Assembly: GCA_002118135.1 (NCBI GenBank)
Contig: BDIU01000043.1
Span: 1-64,000, forward strand
From: Trebouxia sp. TZW2008
Taxonomy: Eukaryota > Chlorophyta > Trebouxiophyceae > Trebouxiales > Trebouxiaceae
Direction of reading: 5' to 3'
DNA: 64,000 nt
Shown here: positions 49,001-57,136 of the stretch, in pieces
Numbering within the stretch: position 1 is the first letter of the stretch
How the letters are laid out: every line of letters starts with the position of its first letter
Translations under genes and position numbers: made by a program
Notes under the pieces: model-generated
What the model was told of the DNA's origin: nothing
The model's input: only the letters and a program-made list of their open reading frames with translations
Databases searched by the model: none

Positions 49001-52000
49001 GCAGGACTTGCGTGAGCTGTATGCTGAGGTTGAGGTGAAGGTGGCTGACCCAGTTGTGTCCTTCTGTGAGACTGTTGTGGAGACATCCTCGCTGAAGTGC
49101 TTTGCCGAGACGCCCAACAAACGAAACAAGGTCACCATGATAGCAGAGCCCCTTGACCAGGTGGGACATTTGAAATGAAATAAGTGCTATCTCAATGTAT
49201 AGATGATCCAGTCCATCTGTTTTGCTCAGCAGCGCAGTGATGTCGTTGCCAGTACAATGCATTGAGACAGTGATAGTCAGCACTGCTTCGTTTCTAGCTC
49301 TGCAGAAAAGGTTGCAGTGCTTCTGCCCTAAGCAGTCTTTTGCTCATGTTGCGTCTGCCCAGATCTGTGCAATTCTACAGGCCTTGGCATTTGATGTAGA
49401 GACAGGCACAATCAGCCTGAATAGCTCTCAACTGAGTACAGCAGAAGCCAAAAGTCAAGTTAGTCGACCTCATCAAAATTCTGTTCACTCTGCAGGACAT
49501 GACACAGAAACAGGCACAATCAGCCTGGACACGTCATAAGGCTAGACCCAGAGGATGGTCAGAAACCACTCAGACCAGGTGTCACATCGCTGTCCTGATG
49601 AACACTCTATATATGTCATAGGGCTTAGCAGTGGACATAGAGACAGGCACAATCAGCCTGGACACGTCACAAGGCTGGACCCAGAGGAAGGTCAGCAAAT
49701 ACTTCCAGGATAAGCACGGCTGGGATGTGTTGGCAGCTCGTTCAGTTTGGGCCTTTGGGCCTGATAAGCAAGGGCCCAATCTACTGCTGGATGACACCCT
49801 GCCTGCCGAAGTGGACAAGAACCTGCTGAATGCTGTCAGAGATAGCATCACACAGGTATAGACCCCTCACGCAGGGCTTCTCTGAGCGCAGTTCAGACTC
49901 TGAATGCTGTCGCTGCAAGCTAGTTCAGTGTGGGCCTTTGGGCCTGATAAGCAAGGGCCCAATGTACTGCTAGATGATACTCTGCCTGCTGAAGTGGACA
50001 AGAACCTGCTCAACGCTGTCAGAGATAGCACCACTCAGGTGCGAGCTCTTGAGATGATCAGCATCTGCGTGCAGTTCAGACCCTGAATGCTGGTTGTTGC
50101 AAGCTACTTCAGTGTGGGTCTTTGGGCCTGACAAGCAAGGGCCAAATCTGCTGTTGGATGACACCCTGCCTGCTGAAGTGGACAAGAATCTGCTGAATGC
50201 TGTCAGACATAGCATCACACAGGTATGACTATGTTGACACAGTGCTTGTCTGGGTGCATTTCAGACTCTGAATGCTGTTGCTGCAAGCTAGTGCAGTGTG
50301 GGTCTTGAGGCCTGACAAGCAAGGGCTGAATCTACTGCTAGATGATACCCTGCCTGCTGAAGTGGACAAGAACCTGCTCAATGCTGTCAGAGAAAGCATC
50401 AGGTATAAAGTTGCGATTTGATGCTCCTCTGAGTGCAGCTGTTCATATGCTGGCAGCTTCTGATGTCAAGTTTCAGATCCTGGATGCAAACGTGGCATCA
50501 GATGCCAATTGTCATCACCACTGTTTCAGTATGACACAGGTCATCATCATCATCACCATCAACATCATGATGCATATCCAGATTGTTATCGTCATCATGT
50601 GCAGGGCTTCCAGTGGGGTTCCAGGGAGGGTCCCCTGTGTGATGAACCTATCAGAAACGTCAAGTTCAAGATCCTTGATGCAGCCGTGGCATCAGAGGCT
50701 CTGCATCGGGGCGGTGGCCAAATCATCCCCACAGCGCGGCGCGTGTGCTACAGTGCCTTTCTCATGGCAACTCCACGTCTAATGGAGCCTGTCTACTATG
50801 TTGAAATCCAGACACCCGCAGGTGGGGACCTTTCGCCTGATTTGTGTCAGGTCTTTCATGTGCTTCACATGCTGAAGCCTGTCAAATATGTCAGGATCAG
50901 ACATCCACGATTGGGCGCCTACCCTACAGTGCATTCTTGATGGCTGCGCCGTGCCTTATGGAGCCTGTCTACTATGTTGAAATCCAGACGCCCGCAGGTG
51001 GGGACCTTTGGCCTGATTGGTGCCAGATCTTTCATGTGCTTTGCATGCTGAAGCCTGTCAAATTTGTCAGGATCAGACATCCACAATGCAGCACGTGCAT
51101 ACTTGATGGCCACCCCGCGCCTTATGGAGCCTGTCAACCATGTTGAAATCCAGATACCCGCAGGCGGGTAAAGTTGCCGCAGTTTTGGCAAGTGCTCAGG
51201 TGCTAGATGACTCTTGGACTGCAAGTTGTGTGCTATGCTGCAGTTTACACATCTGCAAGAGGGCATGGCTTGCAATGCGTCTCATGTCACTGTATCTGTG
51301 TCGACTTGTGCTGTTCTGCCTTGTGAAGTCCCGTCTTGGCCTGTTCCATGCTACTTCACCGTATCCCTTGTGTCAAATTGTAGCCATGAATGCGGTCCTC
51401 AGCTCACTGTGAGCTTCATTGGCAGCAAGCTCATTACAGCTATGTTCCTTCATGTTGCATGACAAACAGCAGCTTGTGCTTTCAACAACTGTTGGATTCT
51501 TTTGAGCAGAACAAGGGACTTAGACAGTTGCAGATGGCGTAAGCTGCGGTTTGCCATGCATCATGAAAGATGACGGCTGTGCTAAGCCACCATCTTCTCA
51601 AGTCCAGTATCCATGCAAAGCTTGATCACGCATGACATGGCATTGCAGTTGCTGCCAGGTCCAGTTTGTCATAGTCAAGGGCAAATGGAAATTGTTGGCA
51701 AGCACATTGTGTTCAGGCCATCCTCTCAGTTCTGGCCAAGAGGCGTTGCCATTTGACTACAGACACTCACAAACCGGCACTTCTATTTGTATAGTGCCAT
51801 CTTCAGCTTGTCTCAATCAGAAGCACATGGATGCTGTTGGCAAGCAAATTGTTTACAGGCCATCTACACTGTCTTGGCCAAGAGGAGGGGGCATGTGACA
51901 AGGGATACCCAAGAGTTGCATCCCGATACGTCTTTGTAGTGCAGGCATGCGTAATCATGTCATTCCAGACAGCTGCTTTTTGCCATGTCCTATGCCAAAA

Positions 52001-53655
52001 TGAATGCCTTCTGACCGCAAACATACAGACATTCGGGGCATGCAGATTGTATACAGGCCATCTACACTGTCTTGGCCAAGCAGAGAGGCCATGTGACGCG
52101 AGATACAGCAAAGGCCGGCACTCCTATCTTCACTGCATTGGCATGCGTGAGCATGTTTGTACACACAGCTGTTTCCCAGCATATCCTATGCTAGTAAGTT
52201 TAGTGCATCTTCACCACAAATCATGGACCTTTGCGGTGTGCAGATTGTATACAAGCCATCTACACTGTCTTGGCCAAGAGGCGAGGCCACGTGACCAGAG
52301 ACACTCCCAAGGCTGGCACCCCCATCTTCATAGTGCAGGCAGAGTTGCCTGTGATAGAGTCCTTTGGCTTCGAGTCAGACTTGCGGTATCACACACAGGT
52401 CAGTATTGTGATCTTTCCAACAGCAAATCTGGCAGCAAAAAGCTGCCTAATGTTTGAATGTTTGTCTTTGAATCTGCATTGTTCGATCAGAGCATAGGTC
52501 ACTGCTCTAAATCTTGTCCCAGCAAACAGATGCCTGTCGATGAGCCCTTTGGCTTTGAGTCAGACTTGCAGTATCACAATCAGGTGAATGCCTGCTACTG
52601 TCAATTACGGTCATAATTGCTGAATTGCATTTTGTCTGTTGTTTGTTTTGCAGCTTTCTGCAATCTGCCTTAAAAACGACGCTCACTGCTGCTTTGCAAT
52701 TGCTCTTTGATCTTTGAGCAAATGGGGTTTTAGAGAGATAACGCTTCCTTGCTTACATCACGAAGGGTTCAGCTCATGGCTCAACTAGCCTGCAATGCAT
52801 GGACAAAAAGCAAAGCACCTGACAACGTTGGTCTGGCAAGGCCTGAACAGAGCTGTAGTTGCGAATCTTGGGCGTGTGGTGCATTATCATGATCAATCAG
52901 TACCACTTGCATGCTTGCCAGTGAGTTTTATGTCCCTGCCAGGTGCGTACAGAAGCAGTGAACTGCCCTCAAGCCACTCTGTTCTTGTCATGCAGGGCCC
53001 AGCATTCTGTTTGAGCGTGTTTGACCAATGGCAGATTGTGCCTGACCATTTTTTGGGCAGACCTGTGGTCCTGAGGTCACTTGAGCCTGCTGCTTACGTA
53101 TGCACCCAGCGAACTGCCTTCCAACAATTCTGTTCTTGTGATGCAGGGCCAAGCATTCTGCTTGAGCGTATTTGACCATTGGCAGATTGTGCCTGGAGAT
53201 CCTTTAGACAGATCTGTGGTGCTCAGACCACTTGAACCTGCCTTGCCACAGGAGCTAGCCAGAGAATTCATGGTCAAAACCAGACGACGAAAGGTAGTGA
53301 CTGCTGCGTGTTACTTTGATGCATGGTTGAGCAGGGCTTTGATCAGATAGCCTATGATTGTGTGCTCACCTGTCGTTTGCTCACTTCTGTAATTTGCAAT
53401 AGCTCGTCAGCTGAGCCTTTGTGCAGGGCATGTTGTTTTGTGAGCAACTGCTCTTCACAGCTTTTGCCTGAGTGTTGCTGCTGACTTGAGCACTCAGCGC
53501 AATGTATACAGCTATGATGCGCTAACAAAATTCACCGAAATATGGCATGCGTGGTGCAGGGAATGAGCGAAGATGTCTCCATCAACAAATTCTTTGATGA
53601 CCCTATGCTTTTGGAGCTTGCGCGGCAAGATGCCGATCTAACAAATGTGTATTGA
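40081..53655 (+). CDS. SNU114: U5 snRNP GTPase Snu114 / EFTUD2 (CLO)
   Basis: Seventeen exons: 40081..40143, 40249..40339, 41332..41492, 41888..42049, 42635..42827, 43614..43894, 45403..45657, 46516..46710, 47043..47216, 47768..47888, 48187..48473, 49005..49160, 49622..49855, 50605..50821, 52244..52398, 53147..53293 and 53560..53655. All phases agree and the product is 995 residues, matching plant CLO. It is an EF-2-like GTPase that controls Brr2-driven U4/U6 unwinding and spliceosome disassembly. Visible features: the acidic N-terminus ([14 protein letters not shown], then DEDEEEMEE), G1 GHLHHGKT at 151-158, G3 DTPGH at 221-225, G4 SKVD at 275-278 (NKxD in homologues), [109 protein letters not shown] and [15 protein letters not shown]. 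Its introns hold the most extreme exon-edge copy arrays in the window. Confidence 0.98.
40870..41400 (+). repeat. Four copies of SNU114 exon 3 5' edge, period 146-151 bp
   Basis: ATGGAGGTGGATGGTCAAAT-like blocks begin at 40893, 41043, 41189 and 41340. Each is preceded by a (G)CAG acceptor and GCTG. The last is the functional exon edge. The spacings are 150, 146 and 151 bp. Confidence 0.92.
42005..42190 (+). repeat. Copy of SNU114 exon 4 3' edge (P-loop and donor), period 132 bp
   Basis: The exon end encoding the GHLHHGKT loop (GCTGTTGTTGG at 42014) recurs at 42146, with the complete P-loop coding sequence and a CTG/GTGAGT donor. Only a few bases differ. Confidence 0.93.
42500..42690 (+). repeat. 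Copy of SNU114 exon 5 5' edge, period 125 bp
   Basis: The acceptor and exon start CAG/CTTATGGACATGCTGG at 42635 have a copy at 42510 (CAG/CTTATGAACATGCTGG) that runs for about 40 bp before diverging. Confidence 0.9.
42720..43590 (+). repeat. Five copies of SNU114 exon 5 3' edge
   Basis: CAGTCACGTGGCATCAGCATG-like blocks begin at 42731 (exon), 42939, 43143, 43324 and 43552. Several keep the downstream GACAC(G/A)CCAGGT donor context. The spacings are 208, 204, 181 and 228 bp. Confidence 0.9.
43740..44110 (+). repeat. Near-intact copy of SNU114 exon 6 3' part, period 204 bp
   Basis: A copy at about 43955-44098 reproduces the exon end at 43750-43894, including the G4 region and the CAG/GT donor. 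It is preceded by a good TGTGCAG acceptor. It still reads [20 protein letters not shown], so it looks exon-like, but its acceptor phase has not been shown to be usable. Confidence 0.93.
44270..45530 (+). repeat. Eight copies of SNU114 exon 7 5' edge
   Basis: Exon starts resembling GTTGACCCCATCAAGGGCAA occur at about 44278, 44403, 44595, 44731, 44921, 45089, 45220 and 45403. Nearly all are preceded by CAG. Spacings are 125, 192, 136, 190, 168, 131 and 183 bp. Only the last joins the full exon. Upstream copies translate the start (for example [18 protein letters not shown]), then meet stops or frameshifts; the copy at 45220 ends at a TAG near 45346. Confidence 0.95.
45585..46155 (+). repeat. 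Five copies of SNU114 exon 7 3' edge
   Basis: The exon end (GCACCTAGCAAGGACTCACA at 45585) recurs at about 45753 and 45903, and in weaker form near 45989 and 46109. The copy near 45753 is the best preserved, but its donor has changed from CAG/GTATGC to CAAGCATGT. Confidence 0.88.
46318..46590 (+). repeat. Copy of SNU114 exon 8 5' edge, period 200 bp
   Basis: GGAGAGCA(C/T)G starts at 46322 and 46522. Both are followed by the block that encodes EYGVYLK or EFGVYLK. The upstream copy is frameshifted relative to the exon. Confidence 0.88.
46865..47135 (+). repeat. Copy of SNU114 exon 9 5' edge, period 170 bp
   Basis: The acceptor and first 90 bp of exon 9 (GTCCAGAGGCTATACACAGG at 47043) have a very close copy at 46873, preceded by TGCTGCAG. 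The copied coding sequence remains open through [19 protein letters not shown]. Confidence 0.93.
47130..47380 (+). repeat. Copy of SNU114 exon 9 3' edge, period 148 bp
   Basis: GCTGTACCC starts at 47138 and 47286. Each is followed by GACTGCAGCACCTTTGA(C/T)GC and the exon end. The copy's donor has become ACACGGGGAG, so it is dead. Confidence 0.92.
48525..49100 (+). repeat. Four copies of SNU114 exon 12 5' edge
   Basis: GTGAGCTGT(A/C)TGCTG blocks start at 48542, 48713, 48864 and 49012 (functional), each after a CAGGA(C/T)(T/C)TG edge. Spacings are 171, 151 and 148 bp. The third copy extends furthest but carries a TAG two codons into the shared GAG-GTT-GAG stretch. Confidence 0.92.
49385..49700 (+). 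repeat. Three copies of SNU114 exon 13 5' edge
   Basis: ACAGGCACAATCAGCCTGGA-like blocks begin at 49402, 49510 and 49643 (functional). The middle copy reads LDTS then stops at TAA. Spacings are 108 and 133 bp. Confidence 0.9.
49735..50410 (+). repeat. Four copies of SNU114 exon 13 3' edge, period 183-184 bp
   Basis: The block beginning TCAGT(T/G)TGGG at 49742 (exon) recurs at 49925, 50109 and 50293, spaced 183, 184 and 184 bp. Each copy carries the [15 protein letters not shown] coding core, through LLNAVRDS, to an AGGT or AGGTAT donor-like end. Confidence 0.95.
50455..50720 (+). repeat. Decayed copy of SNU114 exon 14 internal segment
   Basis: AAGTTTCAGATCCTGGATGC at about 50468 mirrors AAGTTCAAGATCCTTGATGC at about 50662. 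Similarity continues through GTGGCATCAGA. Here the copied segment lies inside the exon rather than only at its edge. Confidence 0.85.
50750..51170 (+). repeat. Three copies of SNU114 exon 14 3' edge
   Basis: ATGGAGCCTGTC starts at 50782 (exon), 50958 and 51124. Each is followed by ATGTTGAAATCCAGA(C/T)-CCCGCAGG. The donor CCCGCAG/GTGGGG is intact in the first two. Spacings are 176 and 166 bp. Confidence 0.93.
51690..52340 (+). repeat. Four copies of SNU114 exon 15 5' edge
   Basis: ATTGT-x-TACAGGCCATCTACA-like starts lie at 51706, 51848, 52045 and 52244 (functional). Each is followed by CTTGGCCAAG and decayed coding sequence. Spacings are 142, 197 and 199 bp. Confidence 0.93.
52355..52595 (+). 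repeat. Copy of SNU114 exon 15 3' edge
   Basis: CCTTTGGCTT(C/T)GAGTCAGACTTGC occurs near 52362 (exon) and near 52543. The copy keeps a CAG/GTGAAT donor-like end. Confidence 0.92.
52930..53275 (+). repeat. Copy of SNU114 exon 16 5' edge, period 151 bp
   Basis: AGCATTCTG(C/T)TTGAGCGT starts at 53001 and 53152, each after ATGCAGGGCC. About 150 bp align. The copy encodes [13 protein letters not shown], then loses the frame seen in the exon. Confidence 0.93.
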
Positions 53656-54411
53656 TTGTGAGTTGTCTGCACTTCAGCTAATACGTGCACGCTGCGCATT
53701 GGTGACAAACAGACCCAGGGTCCTTTGCTCACTTGGACGATCAACTAATGCTGCCTTCTGCTCTCAGCTTTTCTTTCTGGTTCTTGGTTTCATTTCTGAT
53801 TCTTGACACAAGCAAGCTGCTCGGCTTGCACATCAAGCTTTACGCACTCAGACATATTGAATGGCTTTAGTGTCATTTTAACTTGCCAGTCTGGCTGTAG
53901 ATGCTCTCAAGGGAATGTACCTGCTGAAGTGCCTTTTACTTCCCTAGATACATCTTAATACATGTGTGACATGTGCTCAGCGCTGGCAGTGTGTTGACTA
54001 CTGAACCTCTTCGTTATGTCATGCTTGCATGCGTGATCAGCCAGCGTCTGCCACCAATGGCATGCTGTGCATAGGCCCTCATAAAACGCATAAGTTGAAG
54101 CAGTGGAAAGGCATCATCGGTGCATGTCTTGAAACTCGAAGCAACACCACAGGAAGCCTGACATGTCATTGTGCCTTGCTGTGACTTTTGTAGCTTCAGC
54201 ATATGCAGGTTGCTGAAGTCAGTCGGGTGCACTCTGGTCACATGGTCAGAAGGATGCTGACACTGATGCTGACAGTCCTGGCAATATCACAATCTGCCTG
54301 AATATCCCCAAATTGCTTGCATAGCAAAGCTTGAGCAGGTGTGACACTGACCATTTGGTGCCGGACTCTTTTAGACTGCATTTGAAATACAGTGCTGCAT
54401 CTCTACAGAGC
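53656..54411. other. Convergent 3' region, SNU114 / complex I subunit
   Basis: 756 bp between two stop codons hold no supported gene. Short open frames on both strands lack splice or homology support. Confidence 0.4.
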
Positions 54412-54961
54412 TCACTGGCGTTTGTTGGCGAGTCCTGTCTCTACTTCTTTGTCATTTGGGAAGAAGCCCATGAGACGGCCTGCAGCAATGCATTTGCTTC
54501 ACGTTTGCTATGTGTCACTGTAGCAAGACATCTTTGTTTCAGGATTTGTGGTGTGCCGCTCACCAGATGACTGCTGGTAAGCCAGCATAAATCCAAACAG
54601 ACCTCCGATCATGGCTGCTGTAGCAGCAGTCTGTTTGGGAACCTTCGGTCCGTTGCCTGTGTTGCAATCAATGCGAAGAGTTGCAGCTTGTCACAACAGG
54701 GACGAATACAGACTAAATTTGCAGATTACTGCATGTGGATGCTCACCAACAACCCAACCGAAGGGGTAGCAGGCCGCGGAGCAACCTGTGAATGTTGCCC
54801 ACTCCTTCCAGCCGTAATTGCCAACTGCAAATAAGCAGTCAGTCAGCTACACAGGGCAGAGAACATACGAAACCACAGTCGGATGCAGGATTACCTGTCG
54901 TCCAAAACCCCGGAGCCTTGTCAATAACTGGATATGAAGGTTCGTCAAAGAACTGGCCCAT
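54412..54961 (-). CDS. Small plant-type mitochondrial complex I accessory subunit
   Basis: Four short exons (54961..54895, 54824..54747, 54656..54564, 54479..54412) give 101 residues, all joined in phase 1. The sequence follows the plan of the roughly 100-residue Arabidopsis proteins such as At2g42310, annotated as a complex I (ESSS-type) subunit: YPVIDKAPGFWTTVGNYGWK, a hydrophobic helix with ACYPFGWVVG, a Gly-rich second helix (AAMIGGLFGFMLAYQQSSG) and the C-terminus RLMGFFPNDKEV. These proteins sit in the membrane arm of NADH:ubiquinone oxidoreductase. The start MGQFFDEPSYPV was chosen; an upstream in-frame Met at about 55063 would add 34 residues. The subunit name is uncertain because plant naming is inconsistent. 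Confidence 0.75.
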
Positions 54962-55533
54962 ACTGTTTGCAAGCTCTGGCCGCCAGCTTGCCAAAAAGCT
55001 CCCACTTAGGCCAAAACTCTGATCACGGTCTGAGCTATGCACACAGAGACCATCTTCATTCATTCGTTCAAATCAACATGCATTGCTAAAGTATGCCCTG
55101 TATTACTTTACCTCACTTTGCCCAAGTAAAGCAGACAGCAATTACTGCATGCTGAGATGTACGATGAGCTTGCAAATTCCAATTGGCACTGCATTGGGCC
55201 TGTGAGCCATCCCAGTCATTGCTGCTGATTACAGCTCAACGCTTCGACAAATGTCATGCTACACTGTGTACAGCAAGTGCATGCAGGCATGCTCTATTAT
55301 GCTTGGTTGTCCACAAGTTGTGAAGCTGCCAGCATTCCGCCTCTGCTCAAGAAATGCCATGCATGATGGCATCAAGGATAGATGCTGCTTAGCACTGAAA
55401 GGAATGCAAGGCATGGTTCATGACGCATGTCCAGCTGCTGAGGCAGCTGCAGCTAAGCATTTGCAAGTCAAGGTGACTCCATCGCAGACGCAGTTACGAC
55501 CCGTGAACGCTAAGTTTCTGCTCCTGTCTGCGG
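54962..55533. promoter_or_regulatory. Divergent promoter region, complex I subunit / phosphatase
   Basis: 572 bp between start codons facing away from each other. No motif could be identified. Confidence 0.4.
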
Positions 55534-56190
55534 ATGAACGAAAGTGCGCGAAACTACAGGCAGAAATTTGGGGCTTGGCCAGACCCGATCTGTGATCAGA
55601 TCCTGCCAGGCTTGTTTCTTGGTCCTATTGAGGCCGAGCAGAGTGACTTGAGCAGCCTGCAGAAGCTTGGCATTACTCACGTTTTGCGTCTCGGATGCGC
55701 CTTCTATCCCAAATCGCATGAAGGAGAGCTGACGTATCTAGCAGTGGAAACTTTCGACCTGCCTGAGAGCGACCTGTTGCGGCTGATCAAGGAACAAGAT
55801 TGCTTTGGCTTCATCGAGACTGGCAGAGAAGCTGGCGGCGTACTTGTTCACTGCGTTGCTGGTGTGTCGCGGTCTGTCACGGTGGTCACATCCTACATCA
55901 TGTGCAAGCAGCACCTAGGCTTCCAACAAGCACTAGGCTTGGTGAAGGCTAAAAGACCTAGGGCTAACCCAAACTCCGGATTCCGTGAGCAGCTCAAATG
56001 CCTTGAGGAAGAGTGCAACTGTGACATCAACAAGTACACATTTGCACCAACACCCCCAGAGAGAGCAGCAACAGACAAACAATGGCTGGCACATAGGCAA
56101 GTTGCTGAGAATGCGCTGTCACCTCGTGCTGAGACTCCATGGCGAGCGAGACGCACCAACCCTGTCTTGCCACCTTCTGAAGACAGCTAA
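55534..56190 (+). CDS. Dual-specificity protein phosphatase, intronless
   Basis: A single open frame of 218 residues. Residues 22-155 form a compact DSP domain: ILPGLFLGPIEAEQ, then LGITHVLRLG, then the P-loop VHCVAGVSRSVTVV with nucleophile Cys107 and Arg113, then a conserved helix and RPRANPNSGFREQL, the classic DUSP stretch. An acidic candidate general acid lies in FDLPESDLL. The tail of about 50 residues is Pro/Arg-rich and without a domain. Enzymes of this type hydrolyse phospho-Ser/Thr and phospho-Tyr, often on MAP kinases; no docking domain is visible, so the substrate is unknown. It is the only complete gene here without introns. The start at 55534 is the first in-frame ATG. Confidence 0.93.
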   Translation: MNESARNYRQKFGAWPDPICDQILPGLFLGPIEAEQSDLSSLQKLGITHVLRLGCAFYPKSHEGELTYLAVETFDLPESDLLRLIKEQDCFGFIETGREAGGVLVHCVAGVSRSVTVVTSYIMCKQHLGFQQALGLVKAKRPRANPNSGFREQLKCLEEECNCDINKYTFAPTPPERAATDKQWLAHRQVAENALSPRAETPWRARRTNPVLPPSEDS

Positions 56191-57136
56191 TGCCAAGGCT
56201 AGTGGCACAGATGCCAGACCCTATCTTTGGCTTTGCCAGCTTATTGTCATGCATGCATTTAGCTTATAAGCAAAACCAAGTGCAACTTAGCTTGAACAGT
56301 GGGCTTGTCAGCCATGTCTGGCCTCCATTTAGGCACGGCCAATGCCCTTGATGCAGTTTCAGAAGGAAGTGAACCTGACATGCAGTGCTGCAGCTGTTTT
56401 GACCTTTACTGACTTTACTTAGACCCATTTGATATGCTGTGTCTCAACGACAATTGCTGAACATATTGAAGCTCACACTGCAAGACTTGTACATCATCAT
56501 TAAAGGCCAAGGCACAAAGACTGAGTGCAATAACAATCGTGTTGCCTCGGACGTCGATGTTGTGACATCAGCCCCCTACACAAGTACGCCTTGCTCTGTT
56601 TACGGCCTTGGCGCACAGCGTACAGCAGCGCTCTGTGATCTCAATCTGTTCCTTATCAGACAACCCTGTTGACCGATCAGCTCTGGCCAATGAGGCTGAC
56701 AAGCCTATAGCGCCTGCACTCAATGACCCCAAAGTTGATAATCAGCTCGTGCACTGTCACCGTGCGATGCATGCAATCATTATGTGACAGAGTCACAGGC
56801 TGTGAGCACTATGTACACAAGCTTGTACGTCAAAGGACATAAATTTGAACACCGCACATAAGATATATTGATTTGCAATGCCAGAGGAGTTCGTGCATCA
56901 AGACAGATATACATACAGTCCAATCAAGCTGGCAACGTCAGATTTGCCATGCTGCAGCTATGATGCCGAAAATGCCTTCAAGCAGATGATACTGCCTCCT
57001 GAGGCGCTAGCAACTTGATCATTGCAGAGTAGATTTGCAAACAAGTGACATATGTCAATTGTCAGATTGCAATGACAAGATTCCATGAGTCCATGCTTAG
57101 CAGCTTGCTCATGCAGTGCTCATGGGATCTCAGTTT
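56191..57136. other. Convergent 3' region, phosphatase / TORTIFOLIA1-like
   Basis: 946 bp with no firm gene. On the minus strand a possible small terminal exon (CTGCAG acceptor near 56955, then an open frame of about 18 codons) could serve the TORTIFOLIA1-like gene if its exon ending at 57164 is spliced. Confidence 0.3.

Noticed and set aside
42510..53000. Partial tandem SNU114 pseudogenes or a second gene copy
   Set aside because: Copies are restricted to single exon borders and are interleaved in exon order within one complete 17-exon gene, so they are not a separate gene copy.
40081..53655. Introner elements or transposons as the source of intron repeats
   Set aside because: Each repeat matches only its own flanking exon and is in direct tandem orientation. 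No terminal inverted repeats, shared consensus or transposase-like frames were seen.
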